64,000 nucleotides of DNA from Nitrobacteraceae bacterium AZCC 2146 (GCA_036924855.1 JBAGRP010000001.1:4588001-4652000); one strand, 5' to 3'; shown: positions 13,985 through 23,259, counted from the first letter of the stretch. Notes: generated by a model not told the origin, from the letters alone. Program-made: numbers and translations.

Positions 13985-15211
13985 TCAGGCATCCATCCGC
14001 TTGAATACCAGCGTGGCGTTGGTGCCACCGAAGCCGAACGAGTTCGACAGCACGGTGCCGACCTTCACATTGTCGATGCGCTTGCGCACGATCGGCATGT
14101 CGGCGAATACCGGATCGAGTTCGGTGATGTTGCCGCTCTCGCAGATGAAACCGTTGTTCATCATCAGCAGCGAATAGATCGCCTCCTGCACCCCGGTGGC
14201 GCCCAGCGAATGACCGGTCAGCGCCTTGGTTGCCGAGATCGGCGGGCACTTGTCGCCGGTGCCGAACACGTTACGGATCGCCTGCATTTCCGGCGGATCG
14301 CCGGCCGGCGTCGAGGTGGCGTGCGGATTGATGTAGTCGACCTTGATGCCGCCGGTGGTGGCCAGCGCCATCTTCATGCAGCGCTCGGCACCTTCACCGG
14401 ACGGAGCGACCATGTCGTAACCATCCGAGGTCGCCCCATAGCCGATGATTTCGCCGTAGATTTTCGCGCCGCGCGCCTTGGCGTGCTCGAGCTCTTCGAT
14501 CACCACCACGCCGGCGCCGCCGGCGATGACAAAACCATCGCGGCTGATGTCGTAGGGACGCGAGGCGGTCGAGGGGGTGTCGTTATATTTCGACGACATC
14601 GCGCCCATGGCGTCGAACAGCACCGAAAGCGACCAGTCGAGCTCTTCGCAGCCGCCGGCGAACACGATGTCCTGCTTGCCCCACTGGATCATTTCATAGG
14701 CATTGCCGATGCAATGGTTGGAGGTCGCGCAGGCCGAGGAGATCGAATAGTTGACGCCCTTGATCTTGAACCAGGTGGCGAGCGTGGCAGATGCCGTCGA
14801 CGACATCGCCTTCGGCACCGCGAACGGGCCGACGCGCTTCGGGCCCTTGGTGCGGGTGGTGTCGGCGGCTTCGACGATGGTGCGGGCGGAGGGACCGCCG
14901 GAGCCCATGATGATGCCGGTGCGTTCGTTGGAAATATCCGACGGCTCCAGACCGGAGTCCTGAATCGCCTGCTCCATGGCGACGTGATTCCACGCCGCAC
15001 CCTCGCCGAGAAAGCGCATCGCGCGCCGGTCGATGATCTCCGATGGATTCAGCGTCGGCGCGCCCTGCACCTGCGAGCGGAAACCCAGCTCGGCATATTT
15101 GTCGGCGCGCGTAATGCCCGACTTCGCCTCATGGAGGCTCGCAAGCACTTCCTGAGTGTTGTTTCCGATAGATGAGACAATGCCCATCCCCGTGACGACA
15201 ACCCGCCTCAT
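13985..15211 (-). CDS. fabB: 3-oxoacyl-[acyl-carrier-protein] synthase I (FabB)
   Basis: Condensing enzyme needed to elongate cis-unsaturated acyl chains. The product has 408 residues with the Cys-His-His active site: C161 ([11 protein letters not shown]), H297 ([13 protein letters not shown]) and H334 ([12 protein letters not shown]). HATSTPAGD and pairing with fabA favour FabB over FabF. It lies 81 bases after fabA on the same strand, so the two are probably co-transcribed. Confidence 0.96.
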   Translation of the reverse strand: MRRVVVTGMGIVSSIGNNTQEVLASLHEAKSGITRADKYAELGFRSQVQGAPTLNPSEIIDRRAMRFLGEGAAWNHVAMEQAIQDSGLEPSDISNERTGIIMGSGGPSARTIVEAADTTRTKGPKRVGPFAVPKAMSSTASATLATWFKIKGVNYSISSACATSNHCIGNAYEMIQWGKQDIVFAGGCEELDWSLSVLFDAMGAMSSKYNDTPSTASRPYDISRDGFVIAGGAGVVVIEELEHAKARGAKIYGEIIGYGATSDGYDMVAPSGEGAERCMKMALATTGGIKVDYINPHATSTPAGDPPEMQAIRNVFGTGDKCPPISATKALTGHSLGATGVQEAIYSLLMMNNGFICESGNITELDPVFADMPIVRKRIDNVKVGTVLSNSFGFGGTNATLVFKRMDA

Positions 15212-15292
15212 GATCGCCTCGCCCTTAAAATTCGTGGTTGTTGACTGGCGGTCGCCCGATCGGCGACTGCCGTTGCTGCAGCGGTGGGTAGA

Positions 15293-15829
15293 CTACGTTC
15301 CCGGCTGCAATGCGGCGGCTGTGTCCTTGAACAGGCAGACCTTCAGGTCCTTGGCGCGATAGATAATCTCGCCATCGGCGGAAAGCCAGCCATCCGCAAT
15401 GCCCAGCACCAGCTTCGAGCGCATCACCCGCTTGATGTCGATGTTGTACACAACCTTGCTGATGTTCGGCAGCACCTGGCCGGAGAATTTCAACTCGCCG
15501 AGGCCCAGCGCCCGGCCATGGCCCTCGCCGCCGGTCCAGCCGAGGAAAAATCCCACCATCTGCCAGAGCGCATCGAGGCCCAGGCAGCCCGGCATCACCG
15601 GATCGCCCTTGAAGTGGCAGCCGAAGAACCACAGGTCCGGCTTGACGTCGAACTCGGCACGAATGAGGCCCTTGCCATATTCGCCGCCGGTTTCCGAAAT
15701 CTCGGCAATGCGGTCGAACATCAGCATCGGCGGCAGCGGCAACTGCGCATTACCGGCGCCGAACAGCTCGCCGCGGCCACACGCCAGCAGGTCCTCGTAT
15801 TCGTAGCTGCTGCGCTTGTCCTGAATCAT
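15293..15829 (-). CDS. fabA: 3-hydroxydecanoyl-ACP dehydratase/isomerase FabA
   Basis: Introduces the cis double bond that commits chains to unsaturated fatty acids. The product has 178 residues from the ATG at 15829 ([15 protein letters not shown]), which has a GGAAGG ribosome site; a further-upstream start would add 13 residues without family character. The active-site residues are H72 ([13 protein letters not shown]) and D86 (CLGLDALWQ), matching H70 and D84 of E. coli. It is the first gene of fabA-fabB-fabI and is divergent from irr. Confidence 0.96.
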   Translation of the reverse strand: MIQDKRSSYEYEDLLACGRGELFGAGNAQLPLPPMLMFDRIAEISETGGEYGKGLIRAEFDVKPDLWFFGCHFKGDPVMPGCLGLDALWQMVGFFLGWTGGEGHGRALGLGELKFSGQVLPNISKVVYNIDIKRVMRSKLVLGIADGWLSADGEIIYRAKDLKVCLFKDTAAALQPGT

Positions 15830-16145
15830 TCCCGGCCTTCCACATCGATAAATCGCGTTTTCGCGCAAAGCTGACCCGGATGGACCAGAACACGCAGAAT
15901 TGTTTCGGATCGAGCCGAAATTCGCCCGACCCGCCGCGGGCTCTCTATCATAGGCTTATGAGACGGCAAAGCGGCGGCTTGACCGGTTTCGGCGGCAAAT
16001 TGACCGTCCGGCGAGGGTCCGGGCGAGCCGCCCGGTGGGCGCATGGCTCCCAGTTGCGAAAACCTTGCATCTACAGCCACAACTTCTTATAGTTATATGT
16101 GGTTCAGTGTTTTTGAGTGGGAACGGCAGGGTAACTGACGTGGAT
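15830..16145. other. fabA-irr divergent promoter region
   Basis: 316 bp without a gene. It must hold the promoters for both the fab operon and irr. I can recognise a sigma-70-like promoter for irr at 16065-16093. I did not find a recognisable iron-control box here. Confidence 0.6.
16065..16093 (+). promoter_or_regulatory. Candidate sigma-70-type promoter of irr
   Basis: TTGCAT, 17-base spacer, TATAGT, in a locally AT-rich stretch. The predicted transcript start is near 16100, about 45 bases before the irr ATG. Confidence 0.5.
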
Positions 16146-16637
16146 ATGACTGACAGCGCTTCGCATACGCATGATGACGCTTCCGCGGTTGCGGAAATCA
16201 ATCACGGCCGCCAGCCGGCGCTGACTGGTTGCCCGTGGCATGACGTCAACGAAATGCTGCAGTCCGTCGGCCTGCGCCCGACCCGTCAGCGCATGGCGCT
16301 GGGCTGGCTCCTGTTCGGCAAGGGCGCCCGCCATCTGACGGCGGAAATGCTCTACGAGGAAGCCACCCTGGCGAAGGTGCCGGTATCGCTGGCCACTGTC
16401 TACAACACCCTGAACCAGCTCACCGATTCCGGCCTGCTGCGCCAGGTCAGCGTCGACGGCACCAAGACCTATTTCGACACCAACGTCACCGCGCATCACC
16501 ATTATTACCTCGAGAACAACCACGAGCTGGTCGACATCCCCGATCCGCACATGGTGCTGCAGAAGATGCCCGACGTCCCCGACGGCTACGAAATCAGCCG
16601 CATCGACATGGTCGTCCGCCTGCGCAAGAAGCGCTGA
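16146..16637 (+). CDS. irr: Iron response regulator Irr (Fur family)
   Basis: Irr represses or activates iron and haem genes under iron limitation and is degraded on binding haem. The product has 163 residues from the ATG at 16146. That start places the haem regulatory motif Cys at 29 (TGCPWHDVNE) and the haem-binding triple histidine at 117-119 (TAHHHYYLE), the same numbers reported for Bradyrhizobium Irr. GTG at 16140 is an in-frame alternative. The winged-helix core is LRPTRQRMALGWLLFGKGAR and PVSLATVYNTLNQL. Divergent from fabA, a neighbourhood known in this group. Confidence 0.95.
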   Translation: MTDSASHTHDDASAVAEINHGRQPALTGCPWHDVNEMLQSVGLRPTRQRMALGWLLFGKGARHLTAEMLYEEATLAKVPVSLATVYNTLNQLTDSGLLRQVSVDGTKTYFDTNVTAHHHYYLENNHELVDIPDPHMVLQKMPDVPDGYEISRIDMVVRLRKKR

Positions 16638-16643
16638 GCTTCG

Positions 16644-16770
16644 TTGTCGTCCCCCGGCGAACGCCGGGACCGATAAACACTGTCATCTCTGGTTCAAAAA
16701 TGGCGCTGTCCGCAGCGCACGCACGTAACTGCACCGCGTATGAGTCCCGGCCTTCGCCGGGACGACACGT
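16644..16770. repeat. Intergenic repeat with CCCGGC-GCCGGGA hairpins
   Basis: Two hairpins (CCCGGCGAACGCCGGG and GTCCCGGCCTTCGCCGGGAC) frame about 65 bases, with GTCGT/ACGAC at the outer ends. It lies between the convergent 3' ends of irr and the SH3 gene. A related pair of ends frames 24143-24380. Confidence 0.65.
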
Positions 16771-16791
16771 TGATGTGCCGTCGCAGAACCC

Positions 16792-17319
16792 TCAATCCAC
16801 CTTCTCGTCGGCGTAAACACCCCACAGCCGCTGCTGCTCGATCCAGCCATCGAAGCCGGTACCGATGACGCGGCACCAGCCGTTGCTGCAACGCTTGACC
16901 TGCGCGACCACACCGGCCTGCAGCCTGGCCGCGACCGCGCTCTTCGAATCCGGACTGTCATAGATCGAGGCCAGATCGTCCTTGGTCTTCATGGTGACCA
17001 CCGCGGTGCGGCGGCCGGACAGCAGGGAGTGGTAAACCCAGCCCTCGGCGCCCTCGGAATCCCGCACCCGGCGCCAGTTCTCGTATTCGGCGGTGATTTC
17101 CACCGGCAGGCCCGAACGGGTGTAGACCCAGGCGACGTCGTTGTCCTTGGTGGGGCCGGCGCGGACATTCACATGGTCGGACTTCAGGCTGACATAGCGC
17201 GGTACGGGCAGGCCGCTGGTGCCTACCGCGGCATCCTTGGCCGCAAAACCTGTATCCACTGACGCACCGAGCAACGCACCTGCGAACAAAACCCCGCACA
17301 CAAAACGCCTGAACGCCAT
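16792..17319 (-). CDS. Exported SH3-domain protein
   Basis: A 175-residue protein from the ATG at 17319 (MAFRRFVCGVLFAGALLGAS), with a Sec-type signal peptide that ends near GFA. An in-frame start eight codons upstream is possible. The mature part holds two bacterial SH3-like repeats: YVSLKSDHVNVRAGPTKDND with WVYTRSGLPVEI, and a second from LASIYDSPDSKSAV to GWIEQQRLWGVY. Such proteins bind cell-wall or other periplasmic ligands, but the partner here is unknown. It is divergent from the dehydrogenase gene. Confidence 0.85.
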   Translation of the reverse strand: MAFRRFVCGVLFAGALLGASVDTGFAAKDAAVGTSGLPVPRYVSLKSDHVNVRAGPTKDNDVAWVYTRSGLPVEITAEYENWRRVRDSEGAEGWVYHSLLSGRRTAVVTMKTKDDLASIYDSPDSKSAVAARLQAGVVAQVKRCSNGWCRVIGTGFDGWIEQQRLWGVYADEKVD

Positions 17320-17535
17320 CCACCCAACCCCGACCGATTCCACTCGTCGCCGCGCCGCACACGTCCGCTGGGTTCTTGTTTTGGCTTGGCCTTCTGCTAG
17401 AGAGGACCGAAGCCCAAGACGCCAAAAAGGCGGCGGGGAACCCGAGGAAACGGTGAGATCGCGCGATCGCGGCAGTTTCGAGCAACCGGGTTAATGCGGA
17501 CTGAACAGGCAAGCCAAAGCGCGAGTGAGCAAGAC

Positions 17536-18537
17536 ATGTCGGTCAAGAAAAAGCCTCTGGTCGTCGTCACGCGCAAGCTGCCGGATTCCGTCGAGACCCG
17601 GATGCGCGAATTGTTCGACGCGCGGATCAATCTCGAGGACCAGCCGCTGACGCCGGAAGAGCTTGCCGAAGCCGTGCGCACCGCCGACGTGCTGGTGCCC
17701 ACCGTCACCGACGAAATCACCAAGGAATTGCTCGAGCAGCCCGACTGCAAAGTGAAGCTGATCGCCAATTTCGGCAACGGCGTCGACAATATCGACGTGA
17801 TCACCGCGCATGCCCGCGGCATCACCGTCACCAACACGCCGAAGGTGCTGACCGAAGACACCGCCGACATGACCATGGCGCTGATTCTCGCGGTGCCGCG
17901 GCGGCTGATCGAAGGCGCCTCGATCCTCACCGACGGCAAGGACTGGCCGGGCTGGTCGCCGACCTGGATGCTCGGCAAACGGCTCGGCGGCAAGCGCTTG
18001 GGAATCATCGGCATGGGCCGGATCGGCCAGGCGGTGGCGCGCCGCGCCCGCGCCTTCGGGCTGCAGATCCACTATCACAACCGCAAGCCGGTGGCCCCGA
18101 AGATCGCCGACGAGCTCGGCGCCACCTATTGGGACAGCCTCGACCAGATGCTGGCGCGGATGGACATCATCTCGGTGAATTGCCCGCACACGCCGGCGAC
18201 CTTCCATCTGCTGTCGGCGCGGCGCCTCAAACTGATCCGCAAGGACGCCTACATCGTCAACACCGCGCGCGGCGAGGTGATCGACGAGGAGACGATGACA
18301 AAACTGATCGAGACCGGCGACATCGCTGGCGCCGGCCTCGACGTGTTCGAGCACGAGCCTGCGGTCAATCCGAAGCTGGTGCGCCTCGCCAAGGCCGGCA
18401 AGGTGGTGCTGCTGCCGCATATGGGTTCGGCCACCATCGAAGGCCGCGTCGAGATGGGCGAGAAGGTCATCATCAACATCCGTACCTTCCTCGACAACCA
18501 CAAGCCGCCGGATCGCGTGCTGCCGAGCATGCTGTAG
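17536..18537 (+). CDS. D-isomer-specific 2-hydroxyacid dehydrogenase (glyoxylate/hydroxypyruvate reductase type)
   Basis: NAD(P)-dependent reductase of 2-keto acids such as glyoxylate or hydroxypyruvate. From the ATG at 17536 (MSVKKKPLVVVTRKLP) it has 333 residues; an in-frame start at 17494 would add 14. The nucleotide-binding motif is LGIIGMGRIGQAVARRAR. The catalytic residues are Arg in NTARGEVID, Glu in DVFEHEPAV and His in LLPHMGSAT. NFGNGVDNIDV and the overall look match the GyaR-like D-glycerate dehydrogenase family. The precise substrate is inferred. Confidence 0.92.
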   Translation: MSVKKKPLVVVTRKLPDSVETRMRELFDARINLEDQPLTPEELAEAVRTADVLVPTVTDEITKELLEQPDCKVKLIANFGNGVDNIDVITAHARGITVTNTPKVLTEDTADMTMALILAVPRRLIEGASILTDGKDWPGWSPTWMLGKRLGGKRLGIIGMGRIGQAVARRARAFGLQIHYHNRKPVAPKIADELGATYWDSLDQMLARMDIISVNCPHTPATFHLLSARRLKLIRKDAYIVNTARGEVIDEETMTKLIETGDIAGAGLDVFEHEPAVNPKLVRLAKAGKVVLLPHMGSATIEGRVEMGEKVIINIRTFLDNHKPPDRVLPSML

Positions 18538-18545
18538 GCAGGCGC

Positions 18546-19457
18546 CTACGCTTTCCGTCGCTCCCGCTTCCGCCATTCCGCGACGAACCCGATAAACGCG
18601 CTCAGCGCCGGCGGCGGCTGTCTTCGGCTCGGGTAATACAGGAAGGGGCCAAGAAACGGCGCGCACCAGTCCTCGAGCACGCTGATCAGCGCACCGGAGG
18701 CAACGTCCTCCCTGACATAACCCTCGAAGGTGGCAAAGTAGCCGAGACCATCCAGCGCCGCGCGCAGGCCGAGGTGCGAATAATTCGCCACCAGCGCGCC
18801 CTCCGGCGCCACTTTGACAACCCGGCCGCCCTTCTCGAACTCCCAGTCCAGCAACGCGCCGCTGTCGAAGCGGGTGCGAATGCAGCAATGCTGTAGCAAA
18901 TCCTTCGGATGCCGCGGGCGGCCATGCTGCGCAACATATTGCGGCGCAGCAACGACGGCGTAACGCTCCGGCGGGCCCAGCGACACCGCGATCATATCCT
19001 GTGCCAGGTGCTCGCCATAGCGCACACCGGCGTCAAAACCCCGCTCGACAATGTCGATAAGGGAGGTTTCGGCGATGATTTCGAGCTGGATCTGCGGATA
19101 TTGCGCAATAAAAGGCGCGACCATCGGCGCCATCACCAGATCGACTACCGGCGCCGGCGCATTGATGCGCAGCCGGCCCGACGGCACATCTCGGCGGCCT
19201 CGAACTTGTTGCAGTGCAGCATTTACGTCGCCCATGGCCGGCCCGACCCGTGCCAGCAGCACCTCGCCGGCCTCGGTCAGCGCGACGCTGCGCGTGGTGC
19301 GGTGCAGCAAACGAACCCCGAGCCGCTCCTCCATATCGCGCAGCCGCTGGCTCAGGCTCGACACCGAGACATGGCTCTCCACCGCGGCGCGGCGGAAATT
19401 CAGGGTCCGGGCCACGGCGATGAAAGCCGTGAGGTCGCGCAGGTCGAGGTCACTCAT
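18546..19457 (-). CDS. LysR-family transcriptional regulator
   Basis: Product of 303 residues. The N-terminal helix-turn-helix is LRDLTAFIAVARTLNFRRAA ... VSSLSQRLRDMEERLGVRLL, followed by TTRSVALTEAGEVLL. The C-terminal two-lobed effector domain follows. It belongs to the large group (often called AaeR/DsdC-like) that commonly controls a neighbouring oxidoreductase. It is divergent from the aldo-keto reductase gene, with a perfect palindrome in between, which suggests it controls that gene. Its ligand is unknown. Confidence 0.93.
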   Translation of the reverse strand: MSDLDLRDLTAFIAVARTLNFRRAAVESHVSVSSLSQRLRDMEERLGVRLLHRTTRSVALTEAGEVLLARVGPAMGDVNAALQQVRGRRDVPSGRLRINAPAPVVDLVMAPMVAPFIAQYPQIQLEIIAETSLIDIVERGFDAGVRYGEHLAQDMIAVSLGPPERYAVVAAPQYVAQHGRPRHPKDLLQHCCIRTRFDSGALLDWEFEKGGRVVKVAPEGALVANYSHLGLRAALDGLGYFATFEGYVREDVASGALISVLEDWCAPFLGPFLYYPSRRQPPPALSAFIGFVAEWRKRERRKA

Positions 19458-19469
19458 TGTTCTCTAATG

Positions 19470-19484
19470 TGAACAAGCTGTTCA
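19470..19484. promoter_or_regulatory. Perfect palindrome, candidate operator for the LysR regulator
   Basis: TGAACA-AGC-TGTTCA in the divergent gap, 12 bases from the LysR ATG. LysR proteins bind interrupted dyads in such positions and often repress themselves. Confidence 0.5.
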
Positions 19485-19574
19485 GTATTGTCCAGCTTAT
19501 GCCGGCAATCGAAGCGGGCCATATCAGGCCCATTGGCGCGGGATCACCCGCCGCCCCCTCCAAAGGAGAGCCAC

Positions 19575-20579
19575 ATGGACAAGCGCACCCTCGGCAAATC
19601 GGGGCCCAGAGTCTCCGCCATCGGCCTCGGCTGCATGGGCATGTCGGATTTTTACGGCCCCGCCGACCGCAACGAGAGCATCAGTACCATTCATGCCGCG
19701 CTCGACGCCGGCATCACCCTGCTCGACACCGGCGATTTCTACGGCGTCGGCCACAACGAACTGCTGATCAGCGAAGCGCTGAAAAACCGCCGCCACGACA
19801 GCGTCGAGATCAGCGTCAAGTTCGGCGGGCTGCGCGATCCTGCTTCTGGCTTTGGCGGCATGGACTGCCGCCCCGCCGCGGTGAAGAATTTTCTCGCCTA
19901 TTCGCTGGTGCGGCTCGGCACCGATCATATCGACATCTACCGCCCGGCGCGGCTCGATCCTTCAGTCCCGATCGAGGACACGGTCGGCGCCATCGCCGAG
20001 ATGGTGAAGGCCGGCCATGTCAAGCACATCGGCCTGTCCGAAGTCGGCTCCGACACCATTCGCCGCGCGCATAAAGTGCACCCGATCGCCGACCTGCAGA
20101 TCGAATATTCGCTGATCTCGCGCGGCATCGAGGATGATATCCTGCCGACCTGCCGGGAACTCGGCATCGGCATTACCGCCTATGGCGTGCTGGGGCGCGG
20201 CCTGATCAGCGGCCACTGGTCCAAGGGCGGCTCCACCGCGCAGGACTACCGCAACATCAGCCCGCGCTTCCAGGCCGCCAATCTCGATACCAATCTGGCG
20301 CTGGTGGAGAAACTGCGCGCCATCGCGGCTGATCTCGACGCTTCCGTCGCGCAGGTGGCGATTGCCTGGGTGGCGGCGCAGGGCAACGACATCGTGCCGC
20401 TGGTCGGCGCACGGCGCCGCGATCGCCTCACCGAAGCGCTCGGCGCGCTGGAGGTGAAGCTGACGCCCGCGCATCTCGCCGATCTCGCCAAAGCGATCCC
20501 GGCCGACGCCGCGGCGGGCGGCCGCTATCCGGAAGAGCACCTCGCGCATATGGACAGCGAGAAAAAGAAGCGGGCGTAA
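19575..20579 (+). CDS. Aldo-keto reductase family protein, atypical active site
   Basis: Predicted NADPH-dependent oxidoreductase with an (alpha/beta)8 barrel. The product has 334 residues from the ATG at 19575, which has an AAAGGAG ribosome site. The family tetrad would be Asp, Tyr, Lys, His. D51 and Y56 ([14 protein letters not shown]) and K82 (ISVKFGG) are present. The segment that usually reads like YYQHR is IYRPAR, so the histidine position carries Ala125. GDCRP-like and [15 protein letters not shown] segments are standard. Probably controlled by the divergent LysR protein. The substrate is unknown. Confidence 0.9.
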   Translation: MDKRTLGKSGPRVSAIGLGCMGMSDFYGPADRNESISTIHAALDAGITLLDTGDFYGVGHNELLISEALKNRRHDSVEISVKFGGLRDPASGFGGMDCRPAAVKNFLAYSLVRLGTDHIDIYRPARLDPSVPIEDTVGAIAEMVKAGHVKHIGLSEVGSDTIRRAHKVHPIADLQIEYSLISRGIEDDILPTCRELGIGITAYGVLGRGLISGHWSKGGSTAQDYRNISPRFQAANLDTNLALVEKLRAIAADLDASVAQVAIAWVAAQGNDIVPLVGARRRDRLTEALGALEVKLTPAHLADLAKAIPADAAAGGRYPEEHLAHMDSEKKKRA

Positions 20580-20608
20580 GCGTCGTCGAAACGCGAACGC
20601 TCATGGCC

Positions 20609-20764
20609 TCCCTCCCCCTTGCGGGGAGGGTCGGCCGAACGGACGACGATGCGATAGCATCGTCGGAAGTGGAGGCCGGGGTGGGGGTGCCGCGGGCTCT
20701 GGAGTGCGTGGCACCCCCACCCGACCGCGCTTAGCGCGGCCACCCTCCCCGCAAGGGGGAGGGA
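20609..20764. repeat. Intergenic palindromic repeat, copy B
   Basis: Arms CCTCCCTCCCCCTTGCGGGG and CCCCGCAAGGGGGAGGG, with inner hairpins (GATGCGATAGCATC and CCGCGCTTAGCGCGG). It shares blocks with copy A at 7485-7680. It lies between convergent genes (the aldo-keto reductase and the ThiF/MoeB-like gene). Confidence 0.75.
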
Positions 20765-20778
20765 AAAGACAGCGCACC

Positions 20779-21579
20779 TCACAGATACCCGCTCAAATCG
20801 AAAATCGTCGGCGCATCGCCATTGAGCGGATTCGCCGGGTCCCGCGCATAGCGCAGCGTTTCGAACCGCATCGCGCGGGCGTCGATCATCAGCAGCCGCC
20901 CGACCAGGCCCTCGCCAAAGCCGACGATCTCGCGGATCGCTTCCAGCGCCATCATCGAGCCGAGCACGCCGGCCAGCGCGCCCATCACGCCGGCTTCCTG
21001 GCAGCTCGGCACCGTACCCGGTGGCGGCGCATCCGGAAACAGGCAGCGATAGGTCGGATTCAACACGCCGGCGGCGTTCTTTTCGTGGGCGCGGAGCGTG
21101 GTCAGCGAGCCGTCGAAGATGCCAAGCGCGGCCGATATCAATGGCTTCCTGGCGAGATAGCAGGCGTCCGACACCAGATAGCGCGTCGCAAAATTGTCGG
21201 AGCCGTCGAGCACCAGATCGTAACCCGACAGCAACGCCATCGCATTCGATGCATCGAGGCGCGTGGCATGGCCGACGAATTTGACGTGCGGATTGAGCGC
21301 ATGAATCTTTGCAGCGGCACTATCGACCTTGAGCGCACCGACATCCGGCGTGGCGTGGATGATCTGGCGCTGCAGGTTCGACAGCGAGACATCATCGTCA
21401 TCGACCACGCCCAGCGTGCCGATGCCGGCCGCGGCGAGATACATCAGCGCCGGCGCGCCGAGCCCGCCGGCGCCGATCACCAGCACCTTTGCGGCCTGCA
21501 GCGCAGCCTGGCCCTGGCCGCCGACCTCGCGCAGGACGATGTGGCGGGCGTAGCGTTCGAGTTCATCGGGGCTCAGCAT
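20779..21579 (-). CDS. ThiF/MoeB-family sulfur-carrier adenylyltransferase
   Basis: E1-like enzyme that activates the C-terminus of a small sulfur carrier (MoaD or ThiS) with ATP. The product has 266 residues. The ATP site is VLVIGAGGLGAPALMYLAAA with VVDDDDVSLSNLQRQ, and the Asp of LVLDGSDNFATRYLV is present. The zinc site is incomplete: cysteines occur in TYRCLFPDAP and VPSCQEAG, but the second Cys pair near the C-terminus seen in MoeB and ThiF is absent. The protein ends TIFDLSGYL, without a rhodanese domain. MoeB and ThiF cannot be told apart from this sequence, and no carrier gene lies nearby. Confidence 0.88.
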   Translation of the reverse strand: MLSPDELERYARHIVLREVGGQGQAALQAAKVLVIGAGGLGAPALMYLAAAGIGTLGVVDDDDVSLSNLQRQIIHATPDVGALKVDSAAAKIHALNPHVKFVGHATRLDASNAMALLSGYDLVLDGSDNFATRYLVSDACYLARKPLISAALGIFDGSLTTLRAHEKNAAGVLNPTYRCLFPDAPPPGTVPSCQEAGVMGALAGVLGSMMALEAIREIVGFGEGLVGRLLMIDARAMRFETLRYARDPANPLNGDAPTIFDLSGYL

Positions 21580-21613
21580 GGTGTGGTGGTGTCTCTGTTT
21601 TTCATCGTCGTCT

Positions 21614-21735
21614 CCCCGTCATTGCGAGCCCCGGGAAAATTGGCTCGCCAATTTTCCCTTGGGCGAAGCAATCCAGACTTTTGGGATGGAAAGGACTGGA
21701 TTGCTTCGTCGCAAGAACTCCTCGCAATGACGGGG
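21614..21735. repeat. Intergenic inverted repeat with CGTCATTGCGAG ends
   Basis: Fifteen-base perfect terminal inverted repeat (CCCCGTCATTGCGAG / CTCGCAATGACGGGG) and an inner pair AGCAATCCAG / CTGGATTGCT. The left half also contains a small hairpin, AAAATTGGCTCGCCAATTTT. The whole could fold into one long stem. It looks like a non-autonomous mobile or REP-type element. Confidence 0.75.
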
Positions 21736-21833
21736 CGCTTCCTTGAACCATCGCCCTGCTATTGCCGACCAAGCAGATGTGCTTAATTACCCTGACGTCA
21801 ATGACCCCAACAGCTTGAACACCCGGACTTGTC

Positions 21834-23210
21834 ATGAGATCGATGCTGACGGCAACATTGATGATCGTGGCGGCCTCCTCCGCGCAGGCGCAGATGACGC
21901 CGCCGGCCGCCGCCGGCAAGCCCAAGCCGGTCACCACCATCCCGATCCGCCCGGCCTTGCAGACCCCCGCCGACACCGCCAATGCCATGGCGCAGGCCGA
22001 GCGGCTGGCGATCCAGTCGGATCTGGCCTGGGCCGGGCAATATAACGGCGCCATCAATGGCGAAGTCAGCGAGCGCATGGTCGCCGCCATCAAGACCTTC
22101 CAGAAGGACAATGGCGCGAAACAGACCGGCGTGCTGAATCCGCAGGAGCGCGTCCTGCTCAGTGCCGCCGCGAAAAAGCTGCAGGACAATGTCGGCTGGA
22201 AGATGATCACCGACATGGTCACCGGCGCGCGGCTCGGCATTCCCGCCAGACTGGTGCCGCAACAGGCCTCTGACGCCAATGGCAGCAAATGGAGTTCGTC
22301 CACCGCCACGATCCAGATCCAGCTTTCGCGCCGCAAGGAGGCCGCGCCGTCCACCGCCGCGCTCGCCGAGCAGGAGAGGAAGGAGCCGGGCCGCAAGATC
22401 GACTACAGCGTGGTGAAGCCGGATTTCTTCGTGCTGTCGGGTATGCAGGGCTTGAAGAAATTCTATGTCCGCGGCCAGTTCCGGGATAGCGAGGTTCGCA
22501 TCCTCACCATCCTCTACGACCAGGCCACCGAAGGCACCATGGAGCCGGTGGTGATCGCGATGTCGAGTGCGTTCAATGCGTTTCCGACCGGCGCGCAGGC
22601 GATGGGCCCGCCGCCGCGCAAGAAGGTCGAATATGCCTCGGGCATCGTGGTCAGCGACGACGGCGCGATCGTCACCGACCGTCAGGCGATCGAGGGCTGC
22701 ATGTCGATCGTTGTTGCAGGCCAGAATCTGGCCGGTTATGGCAATGCCGACAAGGCGGCCGAAGACAAGGCGCACGATCTCGCACTGCTGCGGATCTATG
22801 GCGCGCGCGGATTGAAGCCGCTGGCGCTGGGCGCAGGCGCGGCAAAGCCGAATCTCGACCTGATCGGCATCGCCGATCCGCAAAACCAGGGCGGCGCGGC
22901 GGCGGTCAGCAGCGTGAAAGCCTCGGTGACGCCGGTCGGCAGCGGCAGCGAGCTCGCCTTGTCACCGGCGCCGGGACTGGGCTTCTCCGGCGCAGCCGCC
23001 ATCGATAGCGACGGCAGCTTCGCCGGCCTCGCCCAGTTGAAGCCGGTGGTAGTCGCCGGCCCCACGAACGGCACAGCCGCCACGCAAGCGGCGCTGGTGC
23101 CGGCAGAAATCGTGCGGGCGTTTCTGAAGGACAATGGCGTGATTTCGGGTGGCGGCGCACCTGCCGATGCGAAAGCCTCCGTCGTGCGCGTGATCTGCGT
23201 GCGGAAGTAA
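21834..23210 (+). CDS. Exported peptidoglycan-binding / degenerate trypsin-like protein
   Basis: Product of 458 residues with a signal peptide (MRSMLTATLMIVAASSAQAQ). Residues about 50-110 look like a peptidoglycan-binding fold (LAWAGQYNGAINGEVSERMV, AIKTFQKDNGAKQTG). The C-terminal part resembles a trypsin/DegP-like domain (ASGIVVSDDGAIVTD, HDLALLRIYG, GLGFSGAAAIDSDG). In that domain the Asp (D315) and Ser (S385 in GFSGA) are present, but the usual TxxH histidine position reads TDRQ (Q284). It is therefore probably not an active protease and may bind or scaffold in the periplasm. No operon partners. Confidence 0.82.
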   Translation: MRSMLTATLMIVAASSAQAQMTPPAAAGKPKPVTTIPIRPALQTPADTANAMAQAERLAIQSDLAWAGQYNGAINGEVSERMVAAIKTFQKDNGAKQTGVLNPQERVLLSAAAKKLQDNVGWKMITDMVTGARLGIPARLVPQQASDANGSKWSSSTATIQIQLSRRKEAAPSTAALAEQERKEPGRKIDYSVVKPDFFVLSGMQGLKKFYVRGQFRDSEVRILTILYDQATEGTMEPVVIAMSSAFNAFPTGAQAMGPPPRKKVEYASGIVVSDDGAIVTDRQAIEGCMSIVVAGQNLAGYGNADKAAEDKAHDLALLRIYGARGLKPLALGAGAAKPNLDLIGIADPQNQGGAAAVSSVKASVTPVGSGSELALSPAPGLGFSGAAAIDSDGSFAGLAQLKPVVVAGPTNGTAATQAALVPAEIVRAFLKDNGVISGGGAPADAKASVVRVICVRK

Positions 23211-23259
23211 ATTCGACCGCCGCCGAGCCGGCGTAACCTTTGCCGGGCACGTCATCGGC

